This document shows, one piece after another, positions 7,402-14,753 of a stretch of 64,000 nt of DNA. The stretch is from NCBI GenBank assembly GCA_948514155.1, contig CAOQYA010000002.1, positions 42,164-106,163 of the forward strand, in the 5' to 3' direction. The translations under genes and the position numbers were made by a program. This stretch comes from an uncultured Eubacteriales bacterium. GTDB taxonomy: Bacteria; Bacillota; Clostridia; Christensenellales; UBA1242. The notes under the pieces are model-generated. The model was not told where the DNA came from, ran no database searches, and saw nothing but the letters and a program-made list of their open reading frames with translations. Each line of letters starts with the position of its first letter. Positions within the stretch are counted from its first letter, which is position 1.

Positions 7402-8688
7402 ATGATTGATATCAATGTGCTTAGAAACAGCCCGGAACTTGTGAAGGAGAATATTAAACGCAAGTTTCAAGACAAAAAACTTCCACTCGTTGACGAAGTT
7501 ATCGAACTTGACAAGAAAAACAGGCTTTTGAAGAAAGAGGGCGACGAGCGTAGGAGTAAGAGAAATTCGCTTAGCAGCCAAATCGGGCTTCTTATGCGTG
7601 AAGGCAAGAAGGCAGAAGCAGAAGAAATCAAGAAGGATGTTTCGGCTAACAATCAAAGAATTGTTGAAATTGAGAAAGAGGAAGAGGAAATTTCTGCTCG
7701 CATTAAGCAAATAATGATGACAATTCCTAACTTTGTTGCGGCTGATGTGCCAGTTGGCAAAGATGACAGCGAAAATGTGCAACTTGAAACATTTCTAGAG
7801 GCAAAAGAAAAGCCTTTTGATGTGCCTTATCACACTGATATTCTTGAAAAACTGGGCGGAATTGACCTTGACAGCGCCCGCAGAACAAGCGGACAAGGCT
7901 TCTATTATCTGACCGGTGACATCGCACGACTGCACTCGGCGGTGCTGACATATGCACGAGATTTTATGATTGACCGCGGCTTCACATATGTTATTCCGCC
8001 TTACATGATAAGGTCTGATGTGGTTAGCGGAGTTATGTCATTCGACGAAATGGACAACATGATGTATAAAATCGAAGGCGAAGACCTTTATCTTATTGGC
8101 ACAAGTGAACATTCCATGATTGGCAAGTTCATGAACACTATCATTGACGAGAACAAACTTCCGCTCACGCTGACAAGTTATTCGCCTTGCTTTAGAAAAG
8201 AAAAGGGCGCACACGGCATTGAAGAGCGCGGAATTTACAGAATTCACCAGTTTGAAAAACAAGAAATGATTGTGATTTGCAAGCCAGAAGAGAGCGAATA
8301 TTGGTATAATCAACTTTGGAAAAACACCGTGGACTTCTTTGTTTCCATGGAAATTCCTGTCAGAACGCTCGCTTGCTGCACGGGCGACCTTGCAGACCTT
8401 AAATACAAGAGCCTCGATGTTGAGGCTTGGAGCCCAAGACAGAAGAAATATTTCGAAGTTGGCTCTTGCTCAAATCTCACAGACGCTCAGGCGCGCCGCC
8501 TTGGAATTAGATTTAAAACAGCGCAGGGCAATGTTTATGCGCACACTTTAAACAACACTGTTGTTGCGCCGCCAAGAATGCTTATTGCGTTTATCGAAAA
8601 TCACCTTAACGCAGACGGCAGCATATATATTCCGCCAGTTTTAAGACCATATATGGGCGGGAAAGATAAGATTGAGGTTAAAAACTAA
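7402..8688 (+). CDS. serS: Seryl-tRNA synthetase
   Basis: Charges tRNA-Ser with serine. The 428 residues begin with the antiparallel coiled-coil arm (about 1-110) and continue with the class II core: motif 2 CFRKEKGAHGIEERGIYRIHQF and motif 3 region NNTVVAPPRMLIAFIENH, ending with the usual IPPVLRPYMGG. The motif 3 context and EVGSCSNLTDAQARRLGIR differ from the common bacterial forms (NGSGLAVGR and EISSCSN) and recall archaeal-type SerRS, so this may be a divergent or transferred version. The start follows ATGGAGG (7382-7388). Confidence 0.95.
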   Translation: MIDINVLRNSPELVKENIKRKFQDKKLPLVDEVIELDKKNRLLKKEGDERRSKRNSLSSQIGLLMREGKKAEAEEIKKDVSANNQRIVEIEKEEEEISARIKQIMMTIPNFVAADVPVGKDDSENVQLETFLEAKEKPFDVPYHTDILEKLGGIDLDSARRTSGQGFYYLTGDIARLHSAVLTYARDFMIDRGFTYVIPPYMIRSDVVSGVMSFDEMDNMMYKIEGEDLYLIGTSEHSMIGKFMNTIIDENKLPLTLTSYSPCFRKEKGAHGIEERGIYRIHQFEKQEMIVICKPEESEYWYNQLWKNTVDFFVSMEIPVRTLACCTGDLADLKYKSLDVEAWSPRQKKYFEVGSCSNLTDAQARRLGIRFKTAQGNVYAHTLNNTVVAPPRMLIAFIENHLNADGSIYIPPVLRPYMGGKDKIEVKN

Positions 8689-8724
8689 CTCGCAAAGCGG
8701 ATATGTGAATTAAATGGAGGAAAA

Positions 8725-9687
8725 ATGAAAGGAATTTCAAAGAAACTTATCGAAGCAATCGCCAAAAGTGAAAATGAACAGTTCGCTGAAGAGACCGAAA
8801 AAAAGGTTGCTGCGCTTGTTTCGCTTGCTGTTGAAGACCTTTCAAAAACGGTGCCATTTATCAGCGTGCAGAATTGTTTGTTGCAGCCTGTGAACGAAAC
8901 TTTTAACGGCGCAATAACTCCTGACAGTGAATTTATCTATTTTCTTGGCTTTGAAAGCCCTCAAATTGAACTTAACTGCGTTCAATACAACGACGGCTGG
9001 AAGAAGTTTAAAGAAAGGCTTATCTACGCTTGGAACGCCTCAAAACGCAAAAAGAAAAAGAAAAGAAGGAAAAAAGGCGAGCCTCAAGAACTTGCCGTGA
9101 CTGCATATGAATATCAGGATGCGGGAAAATACAATCTGGGCGCACTCAAGGAAGATTTGCAAAAAGCGTTTGTTAAAAATTTAACTACAACAAGCATTGT
9201 TTACAATCAAGAGCGCTATCTTCGAGTTATCGGTCGAGACGAATTCGGCTCGAAGACGCAGATTTACATTTATCCATGCATTATGGACGGCAACGATTTC
9301 AAATTTTTCATAAGCCGCAAAAAAGGCTTTTACACAATAAACTTTGAAAATCGAGTGAAGTTCCTAAATGAAAAAATGGAGAAAGTGGGTGAGAATTTCC
9401 TTTCAATGATTAAAATCTTAAACACCATGTTCAGAAACACGCGCAACAGTTCAATTCCAAATCAGATTTTTATTGAAAGTTTGTTATATAACACTCCGGA
9501 CGAATTGTTTGAAGGCAGCGACATTTACGAGGTGTTTATAAAAATCGTGAATTTCCTTAACATGACTGATGTCAGCCAGTTTAAAAGTATTTTGAATGCA
9601 GACATGAAGATATCAGAGGATAAGGCAACAAAATCAAATCAAATTGCATTCGTTAAATTCTTAGGTTCTTTGAATGAAATAAATTAG
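8725..9687 (+). CDS. Putative CD-NTase-like protein lacking a visible catalytic motif
   Basis: 320 residues, not confidently assigned. The C-terminal half resembles the helical part of cGAS/DncV-like nucleotidyltransferases: an N...N pattern at 209-215, then FLSMIKILNTMFRN (225-238) and IPNQIFIESLLYNTPDELF (244-262), close to the SFxIExLLYNVPxxxF block of that superfamily. The N-terminal half lacks a recognisable GS...DxD motif; strand TQIYIYPCIM (178-187) has no acidic residue where the third metal ligand is expected. Residues 107-117 are almost all Lys/Arg. It follows serS by 36 bases with its own ribosome site (ATGGAGG). No CBASS effector genes adjoin. Probably catalytically dead or a distant relative. 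Confidence 0.55.
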   Translation: MKGISKKLIEAIAKSENEQFAEETEKKVAALVSLAVEDLSKTVPFISVQNCLLQPVNETFNGAITPDSEFIYFLGFESPQIELNCVQYNDGWKKFKERLIYAWNASKRKKKKKRRKKGEPQELAVTAYEYQDAGKYNLGALKEDLQKAFVKNLTTTSIVYNQERYLRVIGRDEFGSKTQIYIYPCIMDGNDFKFFISRKKGFYTINFENRVKFLNEKMEKVGENFLSMIKILNTMFRNTRNSSIPNQIFIESLLYNTPDELFEGSDIYEVFIKIVNFLNMTDVSQFKSILNADMKISEDKATKSNQIAFVKFLGSLNEIN

Positions 9688-9757
9688 TTTGTTTCGCTAA
9701 TCAAATTTAAAAAAAGACATGTTTCATAATACCGGAAAAAACTTTTATTGAAAAATT

Positions 9758-9803
9758 GAGAGATATTGTAGTTATATAAAAATAACATAATATCTCTCTT
9801 TTT
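9758..9803 (+). terminator. Terminator after the serS-CD-NTase-like unit
   Basis: GAGAGATATT (9758-9767) pairs with AATATCTCTC (9789-9798), with a shorter inner TTAT/ATAA stem, then TTTTT to 9803. Confidence 0.78.
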
Positions 9804-9820
9804 CAGAGTATTATATCACT

Positions 9821-9854
9821 ATCTATGCGCAAAACCTGTCTTTTGCGCATAGAT
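9821..9854. repeat. Isolated 14-bp perfect hairpin
   Basis: ATCTATGCGCAAAA (9821-9834), six-base loop, TTTTGCGCATAGAT (9841-9854). No T run follows, so it is not a standard terminator. It stands between the upstream terminator and the PadR-family promoter and may be an operator or a structured repeat. The short direct repeat TTCATAATACC flanks the area (9723-9733 and 9884-9894). Confidence 0.55.
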
Positions 9855-9905
9855 ACGCGTGTTTTAAAAATTGTTATTATGTCTTCATAATACCCCCTAA
9901 TTTGT

Positions 9906-9935
9906 TTGACATCGCCTACTCTAATGAGATATAAT
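9906..9935 (+). promoter_or_regulatory. Promoter of the PadR-family gene
   Basis: Consensus TTGACA (9906-9911) and TATAAT (9930-9935) with 18-base spacer, 20 bases before the ATG at 9956. Confidence 0.82.
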
Positions 9936-9955
9936 GCCTATAGAGGGTGAAAAAT

Positions 9956-11590
9956 ATGGAAGTTTTAGCAAAGGGGCAACTCTCATACATGATACTCTCC
10001 TGCCTTAGCGACAGAGACATGTATGGCCTTGAACTTATAGATGAAATTAAAGCGCGTTACGGAAGAGAAATTAAACTTCCGAGTTTATATTCTAACATTA
10101 ACAGAATGAAGGAACTTAAATACATATCTTCATATCTGAAAGAAAGCACAAAAGGCCCCAAATGCTCATATTCGAGTATCACCGAGGCCGGACGCAAAGA
10201 ACTGGAAGAACTTGAAAAAGAGTTTAGTGGAATAAGTTTCTCTCAGCCAGAGTCTAAAAAAGAAGTGGAGCCGGAAGTTGACGATTTTACGAGAGCGCTC
10301 TTTGGCGCATATATTCCTCCTGCGTCCCCTATTGAAGAGGAAAACCCTAGCGACGATTATAACGACTATTTCTCTTTTTCAGACAATGAAGAAGAGGCTA
10401 AGCAAGAAGCGCAGGAAGAAAAGGCGCCTAGTTTTGTTATGCAAGAAAAAATTGCTGTTGACCAGATTGAACGAGAAGAAAATTCTGTTGAAATAAAAGT
10501 TCAGCAACCTCAAGAGGCTGAACTTGACTCTGCACGCGAAGAGCAGTCGCAAGAAGCCCAGCAATACAATCAGAAAGTATATGCCGCGGCAAAAGATTTT
10601 TCTAAGAACAAAAACAAGCGTTCATATTCTGAAAATCAGATTGAACTTGCTCTTTCTACCTCTCCTGCTCGCTCAGAAGAAGTTGTAAAGCAAGATTTGA
10701 CAGAACTTAAGTCGGCACTCCTCTCCTCCCGTCAAGGCCATTATGAAGAAATAAAAGTGCCAGAGCCAAAGCAGACGCTGGTCACAATTGACGAGGCTTC
10801 GAAGGAGACTTTGCCTGCTGCTGCGCCTGAAACTACTCCTATCAAAGAGGAAACACGCGAGGACGACGGCAGATTTATCACTGATAGACTTTCAGAGGAC
10901 GCCATTCCAAAGCCAAAGCGCATTGACCCGCCAAGACTTAACATCTTAGTTCAAAATTATGATAGAAAACTGCCAGCGCCGAAGCGAAATGTGGCAGTTG
11001 ACCCAACTTGCAGTGATGTTAAGGCAAAACTTGAAAGCCTCTATGCCAAGGCAGAGGTCAAGAAAGAGCCTGTTTATGAGGTTAACGACTTTGAGAACTA
11101 TGACGACCTTAAAAGATATTTTGCTTCGCAAGAAGTTGAATTTAAAGTGTATGAAAAAATGGCGAAGCGACCAAAGCATAACACAAACTTCCTTAAACTT
11201 TGCATCAGCCTTGCAATGCTTGGCATTGTGGGGGTTGGCAGCGCGATAATGTATCTCATTTTCAGCCTTTGCGGCCTGACAAGTGCGGCAACAAACTTTG
11301 TTTATTATCTCTTCCCTATCATTGCGGCCGTGTTTGCACTGTATAATTTCTATAACTATAAAACAACTCAAAGTAAAGTTCCAACTAAGATATGGCATCC
11401 GGCGATTGTTTGGAGTATGTTTGCCTGCCTGATTGCGATTATCTTCCTTCTTAACTATGTTTGTGGCATGCCGTTTAATGAAATTAACTCCTATTTCTCG
11501 ACAATCTTAGTTCCGGTGTTTGCAGCCGGCTGCGCGACGATTGGAATTTACTACATTCAAATTTTCGCATATAAAAAATGGTGGAAATAG
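9956..11590 (+). CDS. PadR-family winged-helix regulator fused to a membrane domain
   Basis: 544 residues from ATG 9956 (GAGGG at 9943-9947 is its ribosome site; the GTG at 9947 overlaps that site). Residues 1-92 are a PadR-type winged helix (LSYMILSCLSDRDMYGLELI, then PSLYSNINRMKELKYI and ITEAGRKELEELE). About 95-400 is a long Glu/Gln/Pro-rich linker, probably disordered. The C-terminus (about 405-540) has four hydrophobic segments and ends in KKWWK. It should therefore hold a DNA-binding domain at the membrane. Ordinary PadR proteins are about 110-180 residues, so this is an unusual architecture. Ligand and targets are unknown. Confidence 0.8.
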   Translation: MEVLAKGQLSYMILSCLSDRDMYGLELIDEIKARYGREIKLPSLYSNINRMKELKYISSYLKESTKGPKCSYSSITEAGRKELEELEKEFSGISFSQPESKKEVEPEVDDFTRALFGAYIPPASPIEEENPSDDYNDYFSFSDNEEEAKQEAQEEKAPSFVMQEKIAVDQIEREENSVEIKVQQPQEAELDSAREEQSQEAQQYNQKVYAAAKDFSKNKNKRSYSENQIELALSTSPARSEEVVKQDLTELKSALLSSRQGHYEEIKVPEPKQTLVTIDEASKETLPAAAPETTPIKEETREDDGRFITDRLSEDAIPKPKRIDPPRLNILVQNYDRKLPAPKRNVAVDPTCSDVKAKLESLYAKAEVKKEPVYEVNDFENYDDLKRYFASQEVEFKVYEKMAKRPKHNTNFLKLCISLAMLGIVGVGSAIMYLIFSLCGLTSAATNFVYYLFPIIAAVFALYNFYNYKTTQSKVPTKIWHPAIVWSMFACLIAIIFLLNYVCGMPFNEINSYFSTILVPVFAAGCATIGIYYIQIFAYKKWWK

Positions 11591-11632
11591 AGCTGTGGGG
11601 GCAATCAACTCACTTAACAAGGAAAAAACTGA

Positions 11633-12124
11633 ATGAGAAATCTAATCATTGTAGATATGCAAAAAGGACAAATGAGAGAAGGAAATTCTTCCCTCATTTC
11701 TTCTATTAACAAATATTTAAATGAAAACAAGTTTGAAAATGTTTTTTATACGCGCTATTTCAATCACGAAGAAAGTTTGTTCTACTCTGTTTTGGAATAT
11801 AAACAAATGCTTAGTGAAGACGAAATTGATATTTGTGTTGATAGTGTTGAAGATAGTTTTATATTCCCAAAAGAAACATATTCCCTCGCAAAAGAGCAGA
11901 TTGCATATTTAAAAAACATGGGACTTAAAGAAATGTATCTATGCGGCACAGATATAGACGCTTGCATTCTAGCCATTGCATTTCAACTTTTTGATAACGG
12001 CATTCGGCCCTACTTTATTTGGCCGCTATGTGCAACGAAGAATAAAGACAAATCAATAAAAGAAGCAATCAAGCCGCTGTTTCGTCGAAACTTTGGAGAA
12101 GATTGCATTGTAGAAAAAATTTAA
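11633..12124 (+). CDS. Isochorismatase-family cysteine hydrolase
   Basis: 163-residue protein of the cysteine hydrolase fold (nicotinamidase/isochorismatase-like). The catalytic triad is visible: Asp in IIVDMQKG (residue 8), Lys in FPKETYS (about 82) and Cys in GTDIDACILAIA (about 112). The substrate cannot be told from sequence. It lies 42 bases after the PadR gene with a weak ribosome site (AAGG) and may share its transcript. Shorter than typical family members (about 180-210). Confidence 0.82.
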   Translation: MRNLIIVDMQKGQMREGNSSLISSINKYLNENKFENVFYTRYFNHEESLFYSVLEYKQMLSEDEIDICVDSVEDSFIFPKETYSLAKEQIAYLKNMGLKEMYLCGTDIDACILAIAFQLFDNGIRPYFIWPLCATKNKDKSIKEAIKPLFRRNFGEDCIVEKI

Positions 12125-12144
12125 AATAATGTGTGAATAATAGC

Positions 12145-12174
12145 GCTGAAACTGCACATGATACTAATAGGTCG
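12145..12174 (+). other. Possible remnant of a 23S rRNA 3' end
   Basis: TGATACTAATAGGTCG (12159-12174), preceded by GCTGAAACTGCACA, resembles the last bases of Clostridial 23S rRNA (gaagctgac-tgatactaataggtcg) as I remember it. No other rRNA sequence is near, so if real it is a recombination scar rather than a gene. Chance remains possible for so short a match. Confidence 0.3.
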
Positions 12175-12218
12175 TGAAAACCGCGGCCATAAATAAAGAG
12201 GAAAACGAACCGCTGTTT

Positions 12219-12947
12219 TTAACATTTGACCGTGTTATCAACTACATCATTTTCGTTTTCTTCTTTTTTTATAAATTGGCTAAGGTAGTCGTCCCATTCA
12301 GGCGTATTCACCTCTATAAAATACTGCCTTAAAAAATTAACAACGAAGTCATGTCTAATCTTTGCTTCCATTTTGCCAGGTTGTGTCAACATAATATATT
12401 TTAATCTAAGGATTTTTTCGAATAAGTGGCAAACAACACTTTCTGAACAAGGCCTATTATAAGTGGTTGGGTTTATATCTTCTAATGGCCATGCATCCCT
12501 GTTAAAAAAAGGTTTGTCGTGTTTGCTGCAATATTTTAATGTTCGAAGTATTCCGTTAGCACCTATTGATTCACACATATCTGCGTCCGAAACAATTTGG
12601 CCTTCGATAGAACTAGGGCGACAACCTTTTAAATATTTTGAATACCCTATTTTAGAAATTTCATTTAGTATTAAATTTTTTGATGTGTTATTGATTTCAA
12701 TTTGACTTAATATATTATGTGCATTTGTTTGTTGATTTTGATTTTTAATGCCAAACAATTTGTAGTCATCTACATCATGTAAAAGCGCGATTGCTACGAC
12801 GAGGCTTTTGTTGCACTTTTCCTCTTTTGCAAATTTAAGAGATAATGCCATGACATTTTTTATATGTTCCATATCATGACCAGAATTGTCGTTACTTAAA
12901 ATTTCTGAAACTAATCTTTCGATTTTTGCTAAATCAATATTTTCCAT
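12219..12947 (-). CDS. HD-domain phosphohydrolase
   Basis: 242 residues with the HD metal-binding pattern: SGHDMEHIKNV near residue 23, ALLHDVDDYKL near 54, and a later ADMCESIGANGI. This is the YedJ-like branch of HD hydrolases, generally acting on phosphoesters or nucleotides; substrate unknown. Base composition is AT-richer than the neighbouring housekeeping genes. Upstream, TATACT (12954-12959) ends six bases before the ATG and no Shine-Dalgarno site is seen, so the transcript may be leaderless, though no good -35 is present. Confidence 0.85.
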   Translation of the reverse strand: MENIDLAKIERLVSEILSNDNSGHDMEHIKNVMALSLKFAKEEKCNKSLVVAIALLHDVDDYKLFGIKNQNQQTNAHNILSQIEINNTSKNLILNEISKIGYSKYLKGCRPSSIEGQIVSDADMCESIGANGILRTLKYCSKHDKPFFNRDAWPLEDINPTTYNRPCSESVVCHLFEKILRLKYIMLTQPGKMEAKIRHDFVVNFLRQYFIEVNTPEWDDYLSQFIKKEENENDVVDNTVKC

Positions 12948-12983
12948 ATAGAGAGTATAGCATAAACTAACTATTTTTCATAC

Positions 12984-13571
12984 TCAAATACTGTCTCGTT
13001 TTGATTTTTTCTTTATCAACCTCACAACCAGTTCGTAAATCGCAAACAGTGCGAGCAGACCTACTGAAATATAGAGAATAACAAGTTCACTGCCGGCAAA
13101 AAGCAGGCAAACGCCGAGAATAATGCTGCAGGAAATTAAACTGCCTATCGCGATTGCGACAAGGCTTTGCCAGATTTTGAGATTTGTGCAGCCGGCGACC
13201 ACGCTCCCCGACCAAACTCCCGTCATTGGCAGCGGAATTGCAACGAAGCCGCACAGTAGCGCAAGCTTCTTGAAAGTGGATTTTTGAGTTGAAAGTTTGT
13301 TTACCTTATTCATATATCGCTCTTGCACAAAGCCGGTGAAAAATCGGTTTTTTATTTTCCGTGTTGCCAAAACAACTGGCAGCGCCGGCAAAACGCTGCC
13401 GACAAAGGCGCAAATGAGCGCCAAATATGGCGGAAGTGTGTTATTTTCAAGCAGGCTGACGCTTAGCGCAAATGGCAGTGCAATTCTTCCCTCTAGTGTG
13501 GGAATAAGGGAAATTAAAATCACCGCCAGCCAGATATTATCAGCGAAAAATTCTGCAAAACTCTCGAGCAT
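12984..13571 (-). CDS. Small multidrug export family membrane protein (COG2426)
   Basis: 195 residues from ATG 13571, which has AGAGG five bases upstream; the GTG at 13577 overlaps that site. It is strongly hydrophobic with about five membrane segments and the family landmarks IPTLEGRIALPFAL near the N-terminus and IPLPMTGVWSGSVVA in the middle, followed by a Lys/Arg-rich tail. The family is annotated as small multidrug export protein, but transport has little direct proof. Confidence 0.85.
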   Translation of the reverse strand: MLESFAEFFADNIWLAVILISLIPTLEGRIALPFALSVSLLENNTLPPYLALICAFVGSVLPALPVVLATRKIKNRFFTGFVQERYMNKVNKLSTQKSTFKKLALLCGFVAIPLPMTGVWSGSVVAGCTNLKIWQSLVAIAIGSLISCSIILGVCLLFAGSELVILYISVGLLALFAIYELVVRLIKKKSKRDSI

Positions 13572-13753
13572 AAGCACCTCTTTTTAACTCTTTAGAGTAT
13601 GTTTATTCGACATGTTTTGCAAATATGCGCACGAAAAACGAGCACAGTGATGACGTCGTGCTTTTAAAAAATTGTAAATCGAAGTATAAATTTAAGATTG
13701 AATAATTTTATTAAGTTTTAGTATTTCTCTTTTATTTTTCTATGTTTTTCGCG

Positions 13754-14608
13754 TTATTTTAAGTTTAGCATATAAAGATTTCTTAAAAAGCCGTTTGCAA
13801 CTTTTTGTTCATTCACAAATTTTAGCCCAACTTTTTCAAGTGTTTTGCAACTTCCAATATTGTCGGGATGAGCCATAGAAATAAGATAGTCGAACCCTCG
13901 CTCTTTTGCAATGTTAAGTTCCAATTTTTGTAATGTTGTAGTAATCCCAAGCCCTCTATATTCTGGTAAGACAAGATTTCCTCCTAGTTCTGCAACTTTA
14001 ATATTTGGCTTCAATCCAAAATCTTTTTTAAAATCCGCAAGCATATTTTGAGAAACATATAATTGTGCCATTCCTACAAGCTTATCTCCGTCATATGCTC
14101 CGTATAATGGGGCATAGTTTTCTTCGTCAAACATACTCTCATATTCCCACTTTTCATATGGAATAAAATATGCAGGATTTTCTAAATTGTTTAAGACAGT
14201 ATCAATCAAATCAAACAGTTGTTTGCTATCCTTTTTTGGAATTTTTTTATATATCAATGAAATTGTGTTGTTGTTTTCGCCTTGTGAAGACGACCATGCA
14301 GGATTGCACATGGGCACAAAAACTCCTTTGGTGTTGGCGTCCCAATAATACCATCTGTTTTTTTCTATGAAAACAGCATCATCTTCTTTCAAATCGTATG
14401 CACCATCTTTAAAAATTATCCTGCCCGTTCCGTTTTTGCAGTATATCATCTCGTCTACTTTAGTATTTCTATACCAGCCACTAAGCGGATGCCTACCTGT
14501 TATTTCAACAACTGCGCAATCAATATTTTTTAGGCCAAATGGATATTCATAACCTTTACATGTTTTTGTTTCCCATTTTTCTCTTTGTTCACTTTTTACA
14601 ATTTTCAT
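13754..14608 (-). CDS. Cupin-GNAT fusion protein
   Basis: 284 residues from ATG 14608, chosen for GAGG six bases upstream rather than ATG 14620. Residues about 1-110 form a cupin-like beta-barrel (DEMIYCKNGTGRIIFKDG ... ALKEDD-type turn, then VFIEKNRWYYWD). Residues about 120-284 form a GNAT acetyltransferase with the acetyl-CoA loop LPEYRGLGITTTLQ and the terminal strand region NIGSCKTLEKVGLKFV. A cupin sensor joined to an acetyltransferase suggests small-molecule control or substrate capture. Own promoter; AT-rich. Confidence 0.8.
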   Translation of the reverse strand: MKIVKSEQREKWETKTCKGYEYPFGLKNIDCAVVEITGRHPLSGWYRNTKVDEMIYCKNGTGRIIFKDGAYDLKEDDAVFIEKNRWYYWDANTKGVFVPMCNPAWSSSQGENNNTISLIYKKIPKKDSKQLFDLIDTVLNNLENPAYFIPYEKWEYESMFDEENYAPLYGAYDGDKLVGMAQLYVSQNMLADFKKDFGLKPNIKVAELGGNLVLPEYRGLGITTTLQKLELNIAKERGFDYLISMAHPDNIGSCKTLEKVGLKFVNEQKVANGFLRNLYMLNLK

Positions 14609-14624
14609 ATAGTACCTCACTTGT

Positions 14625-14653
14625 ATTATAGCAAATTATATGTTGTTTTGCAA
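14625..14653 (-). promoter_or_regulatory. Promoter of the cupin-GNAT gene
   Basis: TTGCAA (14648-14653), 17-base spacer, TATAAT (14625-14630) on the - strand. Confidence 0.7.
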
Positions 14654-14662
14654 ATCAATAAC

Positions 14663-14706
14663 AAAAAAATGAACTTAATAATGAACTTAATATAATTAAG
14701 TCCATT
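14663..14706 (-). terminator. Probable terminator of rny built from a repeated 12-mer
   Basis: AATGAACTTAAT occurs twice in tandem (14668-14679, 14680-14691) and once inverted with a G-U pair (14695-14706). On the - strand the inverted arm can pair with either copy; pairing with the distal copy is followed directly by a T run. Confidence 0.6.
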
Positions 14707-14753
14707 TTATAATGCTTAAGTTTAAAATTCAAAAAGGCATCTCTGCTCCCCAG

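Noticed and set aside
8725..9687. Calling this gene a CBASS cyclase
   Set aside because: Catalytic residues are not visible and no Cap effector, Cap2/Cap3 or other defence gene is nearby.
9956..11590. PadR-membrane fusion as an assembly error joining two genes
   Set aside because: The linker is one continuous open frame with steady composition and no internal stop, ribosome site or promoter; an artefact is unlikely, though not excluded.
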